From: Paracoccaceae bacterium
GTDB taxonomy: Bacteria > Pseudomonadota > Alphaproteobacteria > Rhodobacterales > Rhodobacteraceae
NCBI GenBank assembly: GCA_028874915.1
Contig: JAPPHA010000104.1
Span: 8,625 to 70,353 of the forward strand
Direction: 5' to 3'
Length of the DNA: 61,729 nt
Part shown: positions 1 to 9,102 of the stretch, one piece after another
How positions within the stretch are numbered: the stretch's first letter is position 1
Layout: every line of letters begins with the position of its first letter
The notes under the pieces: model-generated
Seen by the model: the letters and a program-made list of their open reading frames with translations, nothing else
Databases searched by the model: none
Told to the model about the DNA's origin: nothing
Program-made: the position numbers and the translations under genes

Positions 1-115
1 GGGGGTCGCCCTCGGGGTGGGCCCCCCTTGACACTCCCTCATTAAACCCGCCCCCCCCCCCTCGCCCCCCCCCGGGCCCCCCCCCCCGCGGGGGGGGGCC
101 CCGGCGGCGCACGCC
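1..115. other. G/C homopolymer block, probably assembly or sequencing damage
   Basis: Almost nothing but runs of C and G, broken by a few AT-containing words. No reading frame with normal composition passes through it. It resembles the anomalous block near 18160-18370. It most likely marks a low-quality contig end inside or after the gene upstream of the permease, where a periplasmic binding-protein gene would be expected. Confidence 0.6.
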
Positions 116-117
116 TT

Positions 118-152
118 CGGCCCTGACCGCCCGAAAACGGCGGTCAGGGCCG
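118..152. promoter_or_regulatory. Perfect 14-bp stem hairpin upstream of the permease gene
   Basis: Positions 118-131 pair perfectly with 139-152 around a 7-nt loop (CGAAAAC). There is no U-tract, so this is not a classic intrinsic terminator. In Liv-type operons a strong hairpin between the binding-protein gene and the permease genes commonly stabilises the upstream mRNA or attenuates downstream expression. That role here is inferred from position, 28 nt before the permease start. Confidence 0.55.
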
Positions 153-179
153 TGACCCGGTCGCACCGGTGACCGAGGG

Positions 180-1193
180 ATGATTGCCCTCGTCGAACGC
201 CATCCCTGGCGAGCCGCCGTCGTCACCGTTGCCGTCGCCATCCTGCTGTTCCTGATTTTTGCCATCTGGCCCGCCTGGCTTGTCGGGCTGATCGGCCGGA
301 AAAAGGTGTTCCTGAACGCGCTGTTCAACGGCATCACCCTGGGTGGGCTGTATTTCCTGGTCGCGAGTGGTTTCACCCTGATTTTCGGCCTCATGCGCAA
401 CGTCAATCTTGCCCATGGCTCGCTCTATCTTTTGGGCGGATACATCGGTTATGGCGTCGCCGAATGGACAGGCTATTGGCTGTTCGCCTTTCCGGTCGCC
501 TTCATCGTCGTCGGCGCCATCGGCATCCTCATGCAGGTGGTTGTGTTCCGGAAGATGGAGGGCGAGGAATTGCGCCAGACGCTGGTGACCATCGGGCTCT
601 CCATCGTTCTCGCCGACCTCCTGCTGTGGGGGTTCGGTGGCGATTTCTTCAACATCGCCGCCCCCAGCTGGCTGTCCGGTCCGATGGAGACATTCTTCGT
701 CACCGGCGTGAAACGCTCCACCGGCGACCTGATCTTTCTCAAGTATCCGCTGGTGAGGATCGTCATCTTCGCGGCTTCTGTCGTGGTCGGCGTTGCAATG
801 TGGTTGATGCTGAACCGGACCCGGGTTGGCATGCTGATTCGCGCCGGTGTGGATGACCGTGACATGCTCTCGGCGACCGGAGCCCGCATTCAGCTGGTAT
901 TCGCCGGTGTCTTTGCCCTGGGTGCGGGCCTCGCAGGAATCGCCGGCGTCGTCGGAGGGACCTTCCAGTCGATCGCTCCGGGCGAAGACATCCGTTTCCT
1001 TCTCGCATCGCTCGTGGTCGTGATCGTCGGGGGCATGGGGTCGATCACCGGGGCGGCTCTCGGCGCGCTCATTATCGGAATCGCCGAGCAGTTCGGTTCT
1101 GTGTATTTCCCGACTTATGCGGTGGTCCTGACCTTCCTCATCATGGTTCTGGTTCTCGCCTTCCGGCCGCGCGGACTGCTCGGGCAGGCCTGA
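180..1193 (+). CDS. Branched-chain amino acid-type ABC transporter permease (LivH family)
   Basis: Inner-membrane permease of a Liv/HAAT-family importer. The 337-aa protein has an N-terminal hydrophobic segment (residues 12-38) and then the LivH-type core starting at NALFNGITLGGLYFLVASG. The family motif 'FGLMRNVNLAHGSLYLLGGYIG' region follows, with further hydrophobic spans to the C-terminus, which ends RPRGLLGQA as usual for LivH. The ATG at 180 directly follows a stop-rich leader and the hairpin at 118-152. It is the first gene of a long co-directional operon and is followed after 5 nt by the second permease. The substrate cannot be deduced; Liv-type importers also carry amides, urea and aromatic acids, and the downstream catabolic genes argue against simple amino acid uptake. 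A binding-protein gene is missing from the window. Confidence 0.9.
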   Translation: MIALVERHPWRAAVVTVAVAILLFLIFAIWPAWLVGLIGRKKVFLNALFNGITLGGLYFLVASGFTLIFGLMRNVNLAHGSLYLLGGYIGYGVAEWTGYWLFAFPVAFIVVGAIGILMQVVVFRKMEGEELRQTLVTIGLSIVLADLLLWGFGGDFFNIAAPSWLSGPMETFFVTGVKRSTGDLIFLKYPLVRIVIFAASVVVGVAMWLMLNRTRVGMLIRAGVDDRDMLSATGARIQLVFAGVFALGAGLAGIAGVVGGTFQSIAPGEDIRFLLASLVVVIVGGMGSITGAALGALIIGIAEQFGSVYFPTYAVVLTFLIMVLVLAFRPRGLLGQA

Positions 1194-1198
1194 CCGGC

Positions 1199-2245
1199 AT
1201 GGCCAGTATTGCGGATACCGCAGCGGCCCCGTCCTGGTATGCCCGGATTCCCCTCGCCTGGTGGATCACGGGCCTGGTTCTCCTGTTCATGCCCGCCTTT
1301 GCCGGAGAGTTCGTGCTCTACCAGATCTTCGGCTGGACCTTCATTCTTGGCATGATCGCGCTGAGCCTGATGTTCCTCGCCGGTTATGGCGGCATGGTGA
1401 GCCTGGCGCAGATGTCCATTGCCGGCTTTGCCGGCTACATGGTTGCCATCTTTGGCGACAGCGCCATCACCGACATCAGCCAGGGCTGGCCCTGGTATGT
1501 GACGATCCCACTGGCGCTCGTCCTCGCCGTGCTGTTCGCCACCGTGACCGGCTGGCTGGCGGTGCGGACCGAAGGCATCTACACAATCATGATCACCCTG
1601 GCGATTGCCTCGGCCTTTTTCTACTTCACCCGACAGAACTACACGATTTTCAATGGATTTTCCGGGTTCAACGGGGTGCTGCCGCCTCAGCTATTCGGCG
1701 TCGACTGGCGGCATCCGGTAGCATTTTATTACCTGACCCTCTTCTGGGCCGCCTTCTGGTTTCTCGCCACGCTCTACGTCTCGCGTGCGCCGATGGGTCT
1801 CGCCCTCCAAGGGGTCCGAGACAATCCGCGGCGGATGGCGGCGCTCGGCTACAACGTGACGGCCCACAGGGTTGCCGCCTATGCCGTCGCTGCGCTTCCT
1901 GCCGGCATCGGCGGCATTCTGCTGACGTGGCAGTCGGCCCAGATCTCTCCCGGAACCGCCGGAATCGGACCGGCAATCGACATCCTGGTCATCGCCGTCA
2001 TTGGCGGTCTCAGGCACCCGGCAGGCGCGTTTATCGGCGCCTTTGTCTATGTCATTCTCAAGACATTCGCCCTCGACATTCTGGTGGTGCTCGGTTTCGA
2101 CGGCGAGCGCTTCAATCTGCTTGTCGGACTTGGCTTCCTGGCCGTCGTCTTCTGGTCGTCCGATGGCATCCTCGGGCTATGGTCGCGATGGCGGACGAGT
2201 TGGGGCCGCGACCGGCTCCGTTTCCCGGGACGGCGGACCCCATGA
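1199..2245 (+). CDS. Branched-chain amino acid-type ABC transporter permease (LivM family)
   Basis: Second inner-membrane permease of the importer, 348 aa, normal for LivM. It has a short N-terminal tail, about nine to ten hydrophobic segments, and the conserved cytoplasmic loop 'MGLALQGVRDNPRRMAALGYN' (about residues 199-219), which contacts the ATPase. Its ATG lies 5 nt after the stop of the first permease, and its TGA overlaps the ATG of the ATPase gene in an ATGA junction, so translation is likely coupled. Nothing unusual is seen in length or motifs. Confidence 0.9.
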   Translation: MASIADTAAAPSWYARIPLAWWITGLVLLFMPAFAGEFVLYQIFGWTFILGMIALSLMFLAGYGGMVSLAQMSIAGFAGYMVAIFGDSAITDISQGWPWYVTIPLALVLAVLFATVTGWLAVRTEGIYTIMITLAIASAFFYFTRQNYTIFNGFSGFNGVLPPQLFGVDWRHPVAFYYLTLFWAAFWFLATLYVSRAPMGLALQGVRDNPRRMAALGYNVTAHRVAAYAVAALPAGIGGILLTWQSAQISPGTAGIGPAIDILVIAVIGGLRHPAGAFIGAFVYVILKTFALDILVVLGFDGERFNLLVGLGFLAVVFWSSDGILGLWSRWRTSWGRDRLRFPGRRTP

Positions 2246-3033
2246 GAACGCCCGGGAGCTTTTCCGATCGGCTGACGGCGACCGGAACCGCGAATGCGCT
2301 TGAACTCCGGGGTCTCAGTCGCAGTTTCGGGGCGCTTGTGGCACTCGAGGATGTCTCACTGACCTTGCGTCCGGGAGAGCGGCGAGCGGTTCTGGGGTCG
2401 AACGGGGCCGGCAAGACGACGCTCTTCAACTGCATCACAGGCGACCATGCGCCCAGTGCCGGCAGCATCCGCTTTTTTGGGGAGGACATCACCGGCTTCC
2501 CGACCCATGAGCGGATTCGCCGCGGCCTCCGGCGAACGTACCAGATCTCGCTCTTGTTCACGGACCTGTCGGTTCGCGACAATGTCTACATTGCCTGCCG
2601 GGGCGTGCTCCGGAGCCGGTTCTCGGCGCTGCGGCCAGGACGAAACGAAACGGTCATGGCCAGTACGGAGGCGCTGGTCCGGCTGGTCCATCTGGAGACG
2701 GTCATCGACACCCGGGTCTCGGAACTGGCTTACGGTGAACAGCGACAGCTGGAACTCGCGATGGCGCTGGCCGGCGCCCCGCGCCTCCTCCTTCTCGACG
2801 AACCGGCGGCCGGATTGTCGCCGACGGAACGGGGCGAACTGGTGGAGATCCTCGCGGCCCTCCCGGACCATCTCGGCTTCGTGATCATCGAGCACGACAT
2901 GGACGTGGCGCTGAGAGTCGCCGGTTTTGTCACCATGCTGCACAACGGTCGCATCTTCCGCGAGGGGACGCCCTCCGAGATCGAGAATGATCCCGACGTC
3001 CAGGCGCTCTATCTCGGGGGTCCCGATGGCTGA
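2242..3033 (+). CDS. ABC transporter ATP-binding protein (LivG family)
   Basis: Cytoplasmic ATPase that powers the importer; 263 aa from the ATG at 2242, which overlaps the permease stop. Walker A is GSNGAGKT (about residues 52-59), the signature is the LivG-style variant LAYGEQRQLE, Walker B is LLLLDEP, and the H-loop is in IIEHDMD. Family features include the Q-loop region RRTYQISLLFTDLSV and the C-terminal extension ending LYLGGPDG. The open frame extends upstream to 1261 inside the permease gene, but that part has no domain sense and is rejected. The next gene starts 8 nt before this one ends. Confidence 0.92.
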   Translation: MRTPGSFSDRLTATGTANALELRGLSRSFGALVALEDVSLTLRPGERRAVLGSNGAGKTTLFNCITGDHAPSAGSIRFFGEDITGFPTHERIRRGLRRTYQISLLFTDLSVRDNVYIACRGVLRSRFSALRPGRNETVMASTEALVRLVHLETVIDTRVSELAYGEQRQLELAMALAGAPRLLLLDEPAAGLSPTERGELVEILAALPDHLGFVIIEHDMDVALRVAGFVTMLHNGRIFREGTPSEIENDPDVQALYLGGPDG

Positions 3034-5227
3034 GCGGCGGATCCCGGTCCTTGACGTGCGGGGCCTTCATGTCCGCTACGGGCAGAGCCCGGTGCTGCAC
3101 GGAGTCGATCTGGCGCTGGACCGGGGCGTGCTGTCTCTGGTCGGCCGCAACGGCATGGGCAAGACCACCCTCTGCAACGCGATCATGGGGCTGATCCCGG
3201 CAACATCGGGAACGGTCAGCTTTCGCGGACGGACGGTAACCGGGTTGCCGACGGCCGAAATCGCCCGCGCCGGTATCGGCTATGTGCCCCAGGGGCGTCG
3301 CATCTGGCGTTCGCTCACGGTCGACGAGCATCTTCGACTGGCGGCGCGGCCGGGCGGCAACTGGCCGATCGACCGCATCTACTCCACGTTTCCACGCCTC
3401 GCAGAGCGCCGCGCCCATGCCGGCCGGCATCTCTCCGGCGGCGAGCAGCAGATGCTGGCCATTGGCCGGGCGCTTCTGCTCGACCCCTCGCTCCTCCTCA
3501 TGGATGAACCGACAGAGGGTCTGGCGCCGATGATCGTCCACCAGGTCGAGGAGATGTTGATTCGCCTCGGTGAGGACGACGACGTGGACGTCCTGGTGAT
3601 CGAACAGAATATCGGAGTCGCCTGCCGGGTTTCCCCCGAAGTTGCGATCATGGTCAACGGCCGCATCAACCGGATCATGGATTCCGGGGCGCTGGCCTCG
3701 GACCGTGAACTGCAGCAGACGTTGCTCGGCGTCGGCCGCCATGACGACGACACGACGACGCCGGAATCGGGGTCGGGAGATCCTACCTCGGCACCAGGCG
3801 GGGGCCGGAGCCCGGACTCGGCCGGCGCGCGAGGACCGCGGCGGATCTATCTCTCGAATCCGTCACTTCCGACACGCTGGTCACGACCGGTTCCCGTGCA
3901 ACTCATCGAACGCTCGGCGCGAACGGAAACTCCGGTCCGCGAACGCCTGCCGGTCCGCCGGTCGCGGTTGGCGAGGAGCCGGGGCACGGTCTATGTGGCC
4001 GGTACGCTGGATACCAAGGGACGGGAACTGCGATTTCTCCGGGACCGCATCCGAACTGCCGGACTTGATGCCCGGCTCGCCGACCTGTCGACCGCCGGGG
4101 GCCCGTCCGGCGCCGACGTGCCCCCGCACGCCATAGCCGGCTACCACCCGCGCGGGGCTTCGGCCGTCTTCACCGGAGACCGCGGCCGCTCCGTTGCGGC
4201 CATGGCGGAAGCCTTCCGGCGCTGGACGCTGTCCCGCGACGACATCGTCGGGATGATCGGCGCCGGCGGATCCGGCGCCACGGCTCTGGTGGCGCCCGCG
4301 ATGCGGAGCCTGCCGGTCGGAGTCCCGAAACTCATCGTCTCGACGGTCGCAAGCGGGGATGTGGGCCAGTATGTGGGACCTGCCGACATCCTGATGCTGC
4401 ATGCGGTTGCCGACGTCCAGGGGCTGAACGCCATCACCCGCGATATCCTCGCCAACGGCGCCGCGGCCATTGCCGGCATGGTCGCCACCCGCATTCGCGA
4501 ACCGCCGCAGTTCGACGTGCGTCCGGCAGTGGGGCTCACGATGTTCGGTGTCACCACGCCCTGCGTTCAGCAGATCACCGCGGCCCTGGAGGCCGACTGG
4601 GACTGCCTGGTGTTCCACGCCACGGGCACCGGGGGCCGCTGCATGGAACATCTCCTGGATTCCGGCCGACTTTCGGCCGTCATCGACATCACGACAACCG
4701 AAGTCGCCGACATGATCGCGGGCGGCGTGTTCGCCGCCGATGAGGACCGGTTCGGGGCGGTGATCCGGTCCGGCACGCCGTATGTCGGGGCCTGTGGCGC
4801 CCTCGACATGGTAAATTTCGGGGCGATGGAGGCCGTCCCTGACCGGTACCGGGGCCGGTTGCTTCACCCGCACAACCCGCAGGTCACGCTGATGCGGACG
4901 ACGCCCGAGGAAAACGCCGCCGCCGGGCGGTGGATCGGCGGAAGACTCAACGAAATGACCGGCCCGGTCCGGTTCTTCCTGCCCGAAGGCGGCGTGTCGA
5001 TGCTCGACCGGCCGGAGGATGCCTTCTGGGACCCGGAAGCGGACAGGGCGCTGTTTACGGCGCTCGAGGAGACGGTGCGGCAGACGCCGGACCGTCAACT
5101 GGTCCGGACACCCGCCAATGTCAACGATCCGGAATTCGTGGCCGAGGCCCTGGCCGCGTTCCGGGCGCTCAACGCGAAGCCCGACCGACGGGCCGCGGCC
5201 GCGGCCGGGGGCGGGCGGACGGGCTGA
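3026..5227 (+). CDS. Fusion of LivF-type ABC ATPase and Tm-1-like (UPF0261) domain
   Basis: A 733-aa two-domain protein. Residues 1-240 are a LivF-type ATPase with Walker A GRNGMGKT, the perfect signature LSGGEQQ, and Walker B LLMDEPTEG. After a low-complexity Pro/Arg/Ser linker (about 241-318), residues about 320-715 match the Tm-1-like ATP-binding/UPF0261 family: it opens GTVYVAGTLDTKGREL, then GMIGAGGSGATALVAPAM, TVASGDVGQYVGPADI and HATGTGGRCMEHLL. The start at 3026 (ATG, 8-nt overlap with LivG) is chosen because it is the first Met of the ATPase domain. The UPF0261 family is homologous to the N-terminal half of the tomato Tm-1 resistance protein; the following gene matches the C-terminal half. 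What the fused domain does for transport is unknown. Confidence 0.88.
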   Translation: MAERRIPVLDVRGLHVRYGQSPVLHGVDLALDRGVLSLVGRNGMGKTTLCNAIMGLIPATSGTVSFRGRTVTGLPTAEIARAGIGYVPQGRRIWRSLTVDEHLRLAARPGGNWPIDRIYSTFPRLAERRAHAGRHLSGGEQQMLAIGRALLLDPSLLLMDEPTEGLAPMIVHQVEEMLIRLGEDDDVDVLVIEQNIGVACRVSPEVAIMVNGRINRIMDSGALASDRELQQTLLGVGRHDDDTTTPESGSGDPTSAPGGGRSPDSAGARGPRRIYLSNPSLPTRWSRPVPVQLIERSARTETPVRERLPVRRSRLARSRGTVYVAGTLDTKGRELRFLRDRIRTAGLDARLADLSTAGGPSGADVPPHAIAGYHPRGASAVFTGDRGRSVAAMAEAFRRWTLSRDDIVGMIGAGGSGATALVAPAMRSLPVGVPKLIVSTVASGDVGQYVGPADILMLHAVADVQGLNAITRDILANGAAAIAGMVATRIREPPQFDVRPAVGLTMFGVTTPCVQQITAALEADWDCLVFHATGTGGRCMEHLLDSGRLSAVIDITTTEVADMIAGGVFAADEDRFGAVIRSGTPYVGACGALDMVNFGAMEAVPDRYRGRLLHPHNPQVTLMRTTPEENAAAGRWIGGRLNEMTGPVRFFLPEGGVSMLDRPEDAFWDPEADRALFTALEETVRQTPDRQLVRTPANVNDPEFVAEALAAFRALNAKPDRRAAAAAGGGRTG

Positions 5228-5301
5228 AGGGGCGGGCGAAGGAACCGGCGAGCCGTGGGGTCGGCCGTCGCCGGAATCGATGAAACGGGAGGGCGAACGT
5301 C

Positions 5302-6150
5302 ATGGCCGACAGGGAGGGGATCCTGGCCCGATTGCGGGACAAGATTGCCGCTGGAGAGCCGATCATCGGCGGTGGAGCCGGAACCGGTCTCTCGGCCCGA
5401 TGTGAGGAGGAGGGCGGAATTGACCTGATCGTGATCTACAACTCGGGGCGCTTCCGGATGGCCGGGCGAGGCAGTCTCGCCGGGCTGATGCCCTATGGGG
5501 ATGCCAATGCAATCGTCATGGAGATGGCGGGAGAGGTGTTGCCCGTCGTACGGCATACGCCTGTTCTGGCGGGCGTCTGCGCCACCGATCCTTTCCGGGT
5601 GATGGGACGGTTCCTCGACGAGGTGGCGCGCGCGGGCTTCTCCGGCGTGCAGAACTTTCCCACTGTCGGGCTCATCGATGGCACCTTCCGCGCCGAACTC
5701 GAAGAGACCGGCATGGCGTTTGCTCTCGAGGTGGACATGATCCGGAAGGCACGCGAACGCGGCCTGCTGACGACACCCTACGTCTTCTCGACCGAGGACG
5801 CGGCCGCGATGGCGAACGCCGGCGCCGACATCATCGTCTGCCATCTCGGGCTGACCACCGGCGGCGCCATCGGCGCACGGAGCGCGCGGACGCTTGAACA
5901 GTGCCCGGCTCTCGTGGATGAATGGGCGGCAGCGGCTCGGGACGTGAACCCCGAGGTGATCATCTTGGTTCACGGTGGGCCGGTGGCGATGCCCGAGGAC
6001 GCAAACTACGTCCTTGAGCGGGCTCAGCACTGCCAGGGCTTCTACGGTGCGTCCTCCATGGAACGGCTGCCGACGGAGACGGCAATGGTCGCGCAGACCC
6101 GGGCTTTCACCCGGATCGGGCGGCGGAACGGCAAGGGAGAAACGTCATGA
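5302..6150 (+). CDS. TIM-barrel protein of the phosphoenolpyruvate hydrolase family
   Basis: A 282-aa cytoplasmic TIM-barrel protein. It has the family-typical N-terminal stretch [20 protein letters not shown], then [20 protein letters not shown] and [18 protein letters not shown], and a C-terminal [14 protein letters not shown] segment. Start ATG 5302 has a good ribosome site (gggagggcg about 9 nt upstream). The family (COG5564) is named after a proposed C-C hydrolase activity, but its real reaction is poorly defined. It is homologous to the C-terminal half of plant Tm-1, and in bacteria it commonly sits beside a UPF0261 gene, as here. Its stop overlaps the next start (ATGA). Its partner is probably the Tm-1-like domain encoded immediately upstream. 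Confidence 0.85.
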   Translation: MADREGILARLRDKIAAGEPIIGGGAGTGLSARCEEEGGIDLIVIYNSGRFRMAGRGSLAGLMPYGDANAIVMEMAGEVLPVVRHTPVLAGVCATDPFRVMGRFLDEVARAGFSGVQNFPTVGLIDGTFRAELEETGMAFALEVDMIRKARERGLLTTPYVFSTEDAAAMANAGADIIVCHLGLTTGGAIGARSARTLEQCPALVDEWAAAARDVNPEVIILVHGGPVAMPEDANYVLERAQHCQGFYGASSMERLPTETAMVAQTRAFTRIGRRNGKGETS

Positions 6151-8654
6151 CCGGGGATTTGATCGGGCAACTGGTCCTGTGGCTGATCTTCGCCGTCATC
6201 GTCATTTTCATCCTCTACTGGGTGATGCACTGGCTCTACCGGCGGTCCACGAAGGAAGTGGCCTTCGTGCGAACGGGGTTTCTCGGCGAGAAGGTGGTGA
6301 TCGACGGGGGCGCTTTCGTCTGGCCGATCATTCACGACATCACGCCCGTCAACATGAACTCGCTACAGCTTTCGGTGACACGCAAGGAAGATGACGCGCT
6401 CATCACCGGCGACCGCATGCGGGTCGACGTGGCGGTGGAGTTCTATGTCCGCGTGCGGCAATCGCGGGAGTCGGTCAGCCTGGCCGCCTCGACGCTCGGG
6501 CGGCGGACGCTGGAGCCGGAGCGGATCCACGCTCTCCTCGAAGGGAAATTCGTCTCGGCGCTCCGGACGGTGGCGGCGACCATGTCCATGGAAGAACTCC
6601 ACGAAGACCGGAACACCTATGGTGCCCGGGTTCTCGAAGCGGCGCAAACGGGGCTCGACAAGAACGGACTCGAGATCGAGAGCGTGTCGATTACCGACAT
6701 CGACCAGAGCGACATTGCCTTCTTCAACCCGTCGAACCGCTTCGATGCCGAAGGTCTGACCACCGTTATCCAGGAGATCGAGGACCGTCGGCGGCGGCGC
6801 AACGACGTTGAGCAGGAGACGATGATCCGCATCCGCGAACGCAATCTGGAAGCGGAGAAACAGGCGCTGGAAATCGAGAAACAGTCGGAAGAGGCACGGC
6901 TCGAACAGGAACGCGCCATCGAGTTCCGCCGCGCACAGCAGCGAACGGAACTGGCTGTCGAACGCTCGGCCCGGGAGAAGGAAGCGGAACAGGCTGTCCT
7001 GCGGTCACGGGAGGACATCGAGACGGCCCGCATCACCAACGAACACCAGATTTCCCAGGCGCGCATCGCCTCGGAGCGAGATATTCGCCAGGAGGAGATC
7101 GAGAGCCGCCGCGTTGTCGACGAGGCGGACATCGCCACCGGCATGCGCATCGAAACGGCGCGTATCGAACAGGAACGCACGGTCACCGAGGCCCGCATCG
7201 CGCTGGACCAGAACACGCGTGAGAAGGAAGCGGCCCGGAATCTGGCAGTCGAGCAGGCGGAAATCGCCTCCCGCGAAGAGGCCGAGAAACTCCGTATCGC
7301 CCAGGAACGGAACGTGGCGGCGGAGCGAATCCGGTCCGAACAGGAAACGCGCGCGCTCGAGATCGAACGCCAGCGCGCCCTCGAGGCCGAGGAGATCGCG
7401 GCCCGCGAAGCGGTGGAGCGGGCCCGTATCGCCCAGGAGCAGGTCCTGGCGGTCGAACGAATCGGCCGGGAAGAGACCACCCACACCCGCGATGTGACCC
7501 GGGAGCAGGTGGTCGAAGCGGCCCGAATCGAAAAGGCAGCGGCGCTCGAGGCGGCGCAGATTGCCAAGGAACGGAAGATCGCCGCCGAACGCATCGAGTA
7601 CGAACAGGATGTCCGGTCACGGGAGATAGCCCGGAGGCAGCAGATCGAGACGGCGGAAATCGCCACGGAAGAGGCGCTCGAGGCCGCTCGGGTCGGCAAG
7701 GAACGCTCCATCGACGTCGAACGGGTGGGCGCCGAGGAAGCGGTCGAGGCGCGCCGACTTGCGCGCCGCCAGGCGCTGGAGGAACTGGAGATCGCGCGGG
7801 TCAAGGTCATTCGGGCCGCGGAGATCGCCAGCCAGGACGATATCGAGCGGAGCCGCATCGCCTCGGAGCAGGGGCTCGACGATGTCCGCATCGGCCATCA
7901 GACCCGGCGCCGGACGCTGGAAATCGAACGCGAGCGGCAGGTCGAGCAGGCGGCGATGGAGAAGGCGATTGCGGTTTTCCGCACGTCGCTCGAAGAGAGC
8001 GCCGCCGCCGTCGAGGCGGAGAGCGCAAAGGCGCTCGCCGCAGAAGCCGCCGAGAAGGTGGAGACGGCCCGGGCTGCCGAAGAGGCCGGACGCCGACGCC
8101 AGGTGGATGTAGTGATTGCCGAAAAGGCGGCGGCGGAAACGCGCATCGCGGCCGAAGCCGAACGCATCCGAGCCACCGTCGAGGCGGAAGCCCAGCGGCT
8201 GATCAACGAGGCTGAAAATGTCCTTACTGACGAAGCCCGGCATTCCCTGTTCCGCCGCAAGCTTCTCGAACATGTCGAAGGCATCGTGGCTGCTTCCACC
8301 CGGCCCCTGGAAAAGATCAACGACATCCGCATCGTCGAACTTGGCGGCATCGCCGGAGAGCGGGGCGGTTCCGGTTCGGCGCCCGGAAGCCCCACCGACG
8401 AGGTGATCAATTCGGCGCTTCGCTACCGTGTGCAGGCACCCATGGTGGACAGCCTGCTCTCGGATGTCGGAATCGACGGCTCCACGTTGTCCCGCCAGAG
8501 TCTGCTTCGTGAGGCCTCTGATCTCAGCCGCGTCCAGGGCGAACAGCGGCGGGCCGCGGAAGACCGGCGTCGGGACAGGGGCGGGGACCCCGGCTCCGAA
8601 GGCAGCCCGGATCCCGGGTCCGATGACGGCGATGGCACGGCGGGAGTTCCCTAG
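6147..8654 (+). CDS. Flotillin/SPFH-family membrane protein with a very long repeated coiled coil
   Basis: An 835-aa protein. It has an N-terminal transmembrane helix (about residues 6-30), an SPFH/band-7 domain (about 35-200, including [21 protein letters not shown] and the [11 protein letters not shown]-like segment) and then about 480 residues of charged coiled coil. A short Gly/Pro/Asp-rich tail (from about 740) ends it. Within the coil the sequence repeats almost perfectly every 44 residues (372-415, 416-459, 460-503, 504-547, 548-591), each unit carrying an 'ARIAxERxxxxERI' core; 44 equals four hendecads. Flotillins normally have about 500 residues, so the coil is expanded. Flotillins scaffold membrane microdomains; a role organising the transporter or hydroxylase at the inner membrane is inferred only from the operon. 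ATGA overlap with the preceding gene; ends TAG directly abutting the next ATG. Confidence 0.85.
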   Translation: MTGDLIGQLVLWLIFAVIVIFILYWVMHWLYRRSTKEVAFVRTGFLGEKVVIDGGAFVWPIIHDITPVNMNSLQLSVTRKEDDALITGDRMRVDVAVEFYVRVRQSRESVSLAASTLGRRTLEPERIHALLEGKFVSALRTVAATMSMEELHEDRNTYGARVLEAAQTGLDKNGLEIESVSITDIDQSDIAFFNPSNRFDAEGLTTVIQEIEDRRRRRNDVEQETMIRIRERNLEAEKQALEIEKQSEEARLEQERAIEFRRAQQRTELAVERSAREKEAEQAVLRSREDIETARITNEHQISQARIASERDIRQEEIESRRVVDEADIATGMRIETARIEQERTVTEARIALDQNTREKEAARNLAVEQAEIASREEAEKLRIAQERNVAAERIRSEQETRALEIERQRALEAEEIAAREAVERARIAQEQVLAVERIGREETTHTRDVTREQVVEAARIEKAAALEAAQIAKERKIAAERIEYEQDVRSREIARRQQIETAEIATEEALEAARVGKERSIDVERVGAEEAVEARRLARRQALEELEIARVKVIRAAEIASQDDIERSRIASEQGLDDVRIGHQTRRRTLEIERERQVEQAAMEKAIAVFRTSLEESAAAVEAESAKALAAEAAEKVETARAAEEAGRRRQVDVVIAEKAAAETRIAAEAERIRATVEAEAQRLINEAENVLTDEARHSLFRRKLLEHVEGIVAASTRPLEKINDIRIVELGGIAGERGGSGSAPGSPTDEVINSALRYRVQAPMVDSLLSDVGIDGSTLSRQSLLREASDLSRVQGEQRRAAEDRRRDRGGDPGSEGSPDPGSDDGDGTAGVP

Positions 8655-9092
8655 ATGGCCCGGGTCTATATTTCGTCGGTTATCGGCGCCCCGGCCGCGC
8701 GGGTCTGGGAACGGGTTCGCGACTTCAACGGCCTGCCCGGCTGGCATCCGCGCATCCGCGACAGCCGCATCGAGGACGCATTGCCCGCCGACAAGGTCGG
8801 ATGCATCCGGCATTTCCACCTGCAGAACGGCGACGTCATCCGTGAACAGCTCCTCGGCCTCTCCGACTACGACATGTTCTGCACCTACGGCATTCTCGAA
8901 AGCCCGATGCCCATCGAGGACTACGTGGCGACGCTCCGGCTGACGCCGATCACCGATGGTGATCGCTGCTTTATCGAATGGTCGGCCGAGTTCACCTGTG
9001 CGCCGGATGTGGAGGCGGAGTGGGTGTCGAACATCGGCACCGGCGTCTTCCAGACCGGGTTCGACGCGCTCAAACGGCATTTCGTGCGCTAG
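8655..9092 (+). CDS. SRPBCC (START/polyketide-cyclase-like) family protein 1
   Basis: A 145-aa single-domain protein with the SRPBCC fold signature: N-terminal beta strand and helix VYISSVIGAPAARVWERVRDFNGLPGWHP, then IRHFHLQNGDVIREQLLGLSDYD, and a C-terminal helix. It starts with ATG on the base after the previous stop. Proteins of this fold bind hydrophobic ligands in a deep pocket; CoxG of the carbon monoxide dehydrogenase operon belongs to the same superfamily and helps recruit the enzyme to the membrane. It is a close paralogue of the next gene. Its function here is unknown; ligand binding or CoxG-like assembly of the downstream molybdenum enzyme are both possible. Confidence 0.8.
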   Translation: MARVYISSVIGAPAARVWERVRDFNGLPGWHPRIRDSRIEDALPADKVGCIRHFHLQNGDVIREQLLGLSDYDMFCTYGILESPMPIEDYVATLRLTPITDGDRCFIEWSAEFTCAPDVEAEWVSNIGTGVFQTGFDALKRHFVR

Positions 9093-9102
9093 GCCCAGTC
9101 GG

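Noticed and set aside
1261-2241. Upstream in-frame extension of the LivG ATPase to 1261
   Set aside because: It lies entirely inside the LivM permease in another frame, has no domain sense and shows shadow composition; the ATG at 2242 matches the family start.
6617-7891. 424-codon open frame antisense to the flotillin gene
   Set aside because: Ser/Arg/Ala-rich mirror of the Glu/Arg coiled coil; a known composition shadow.
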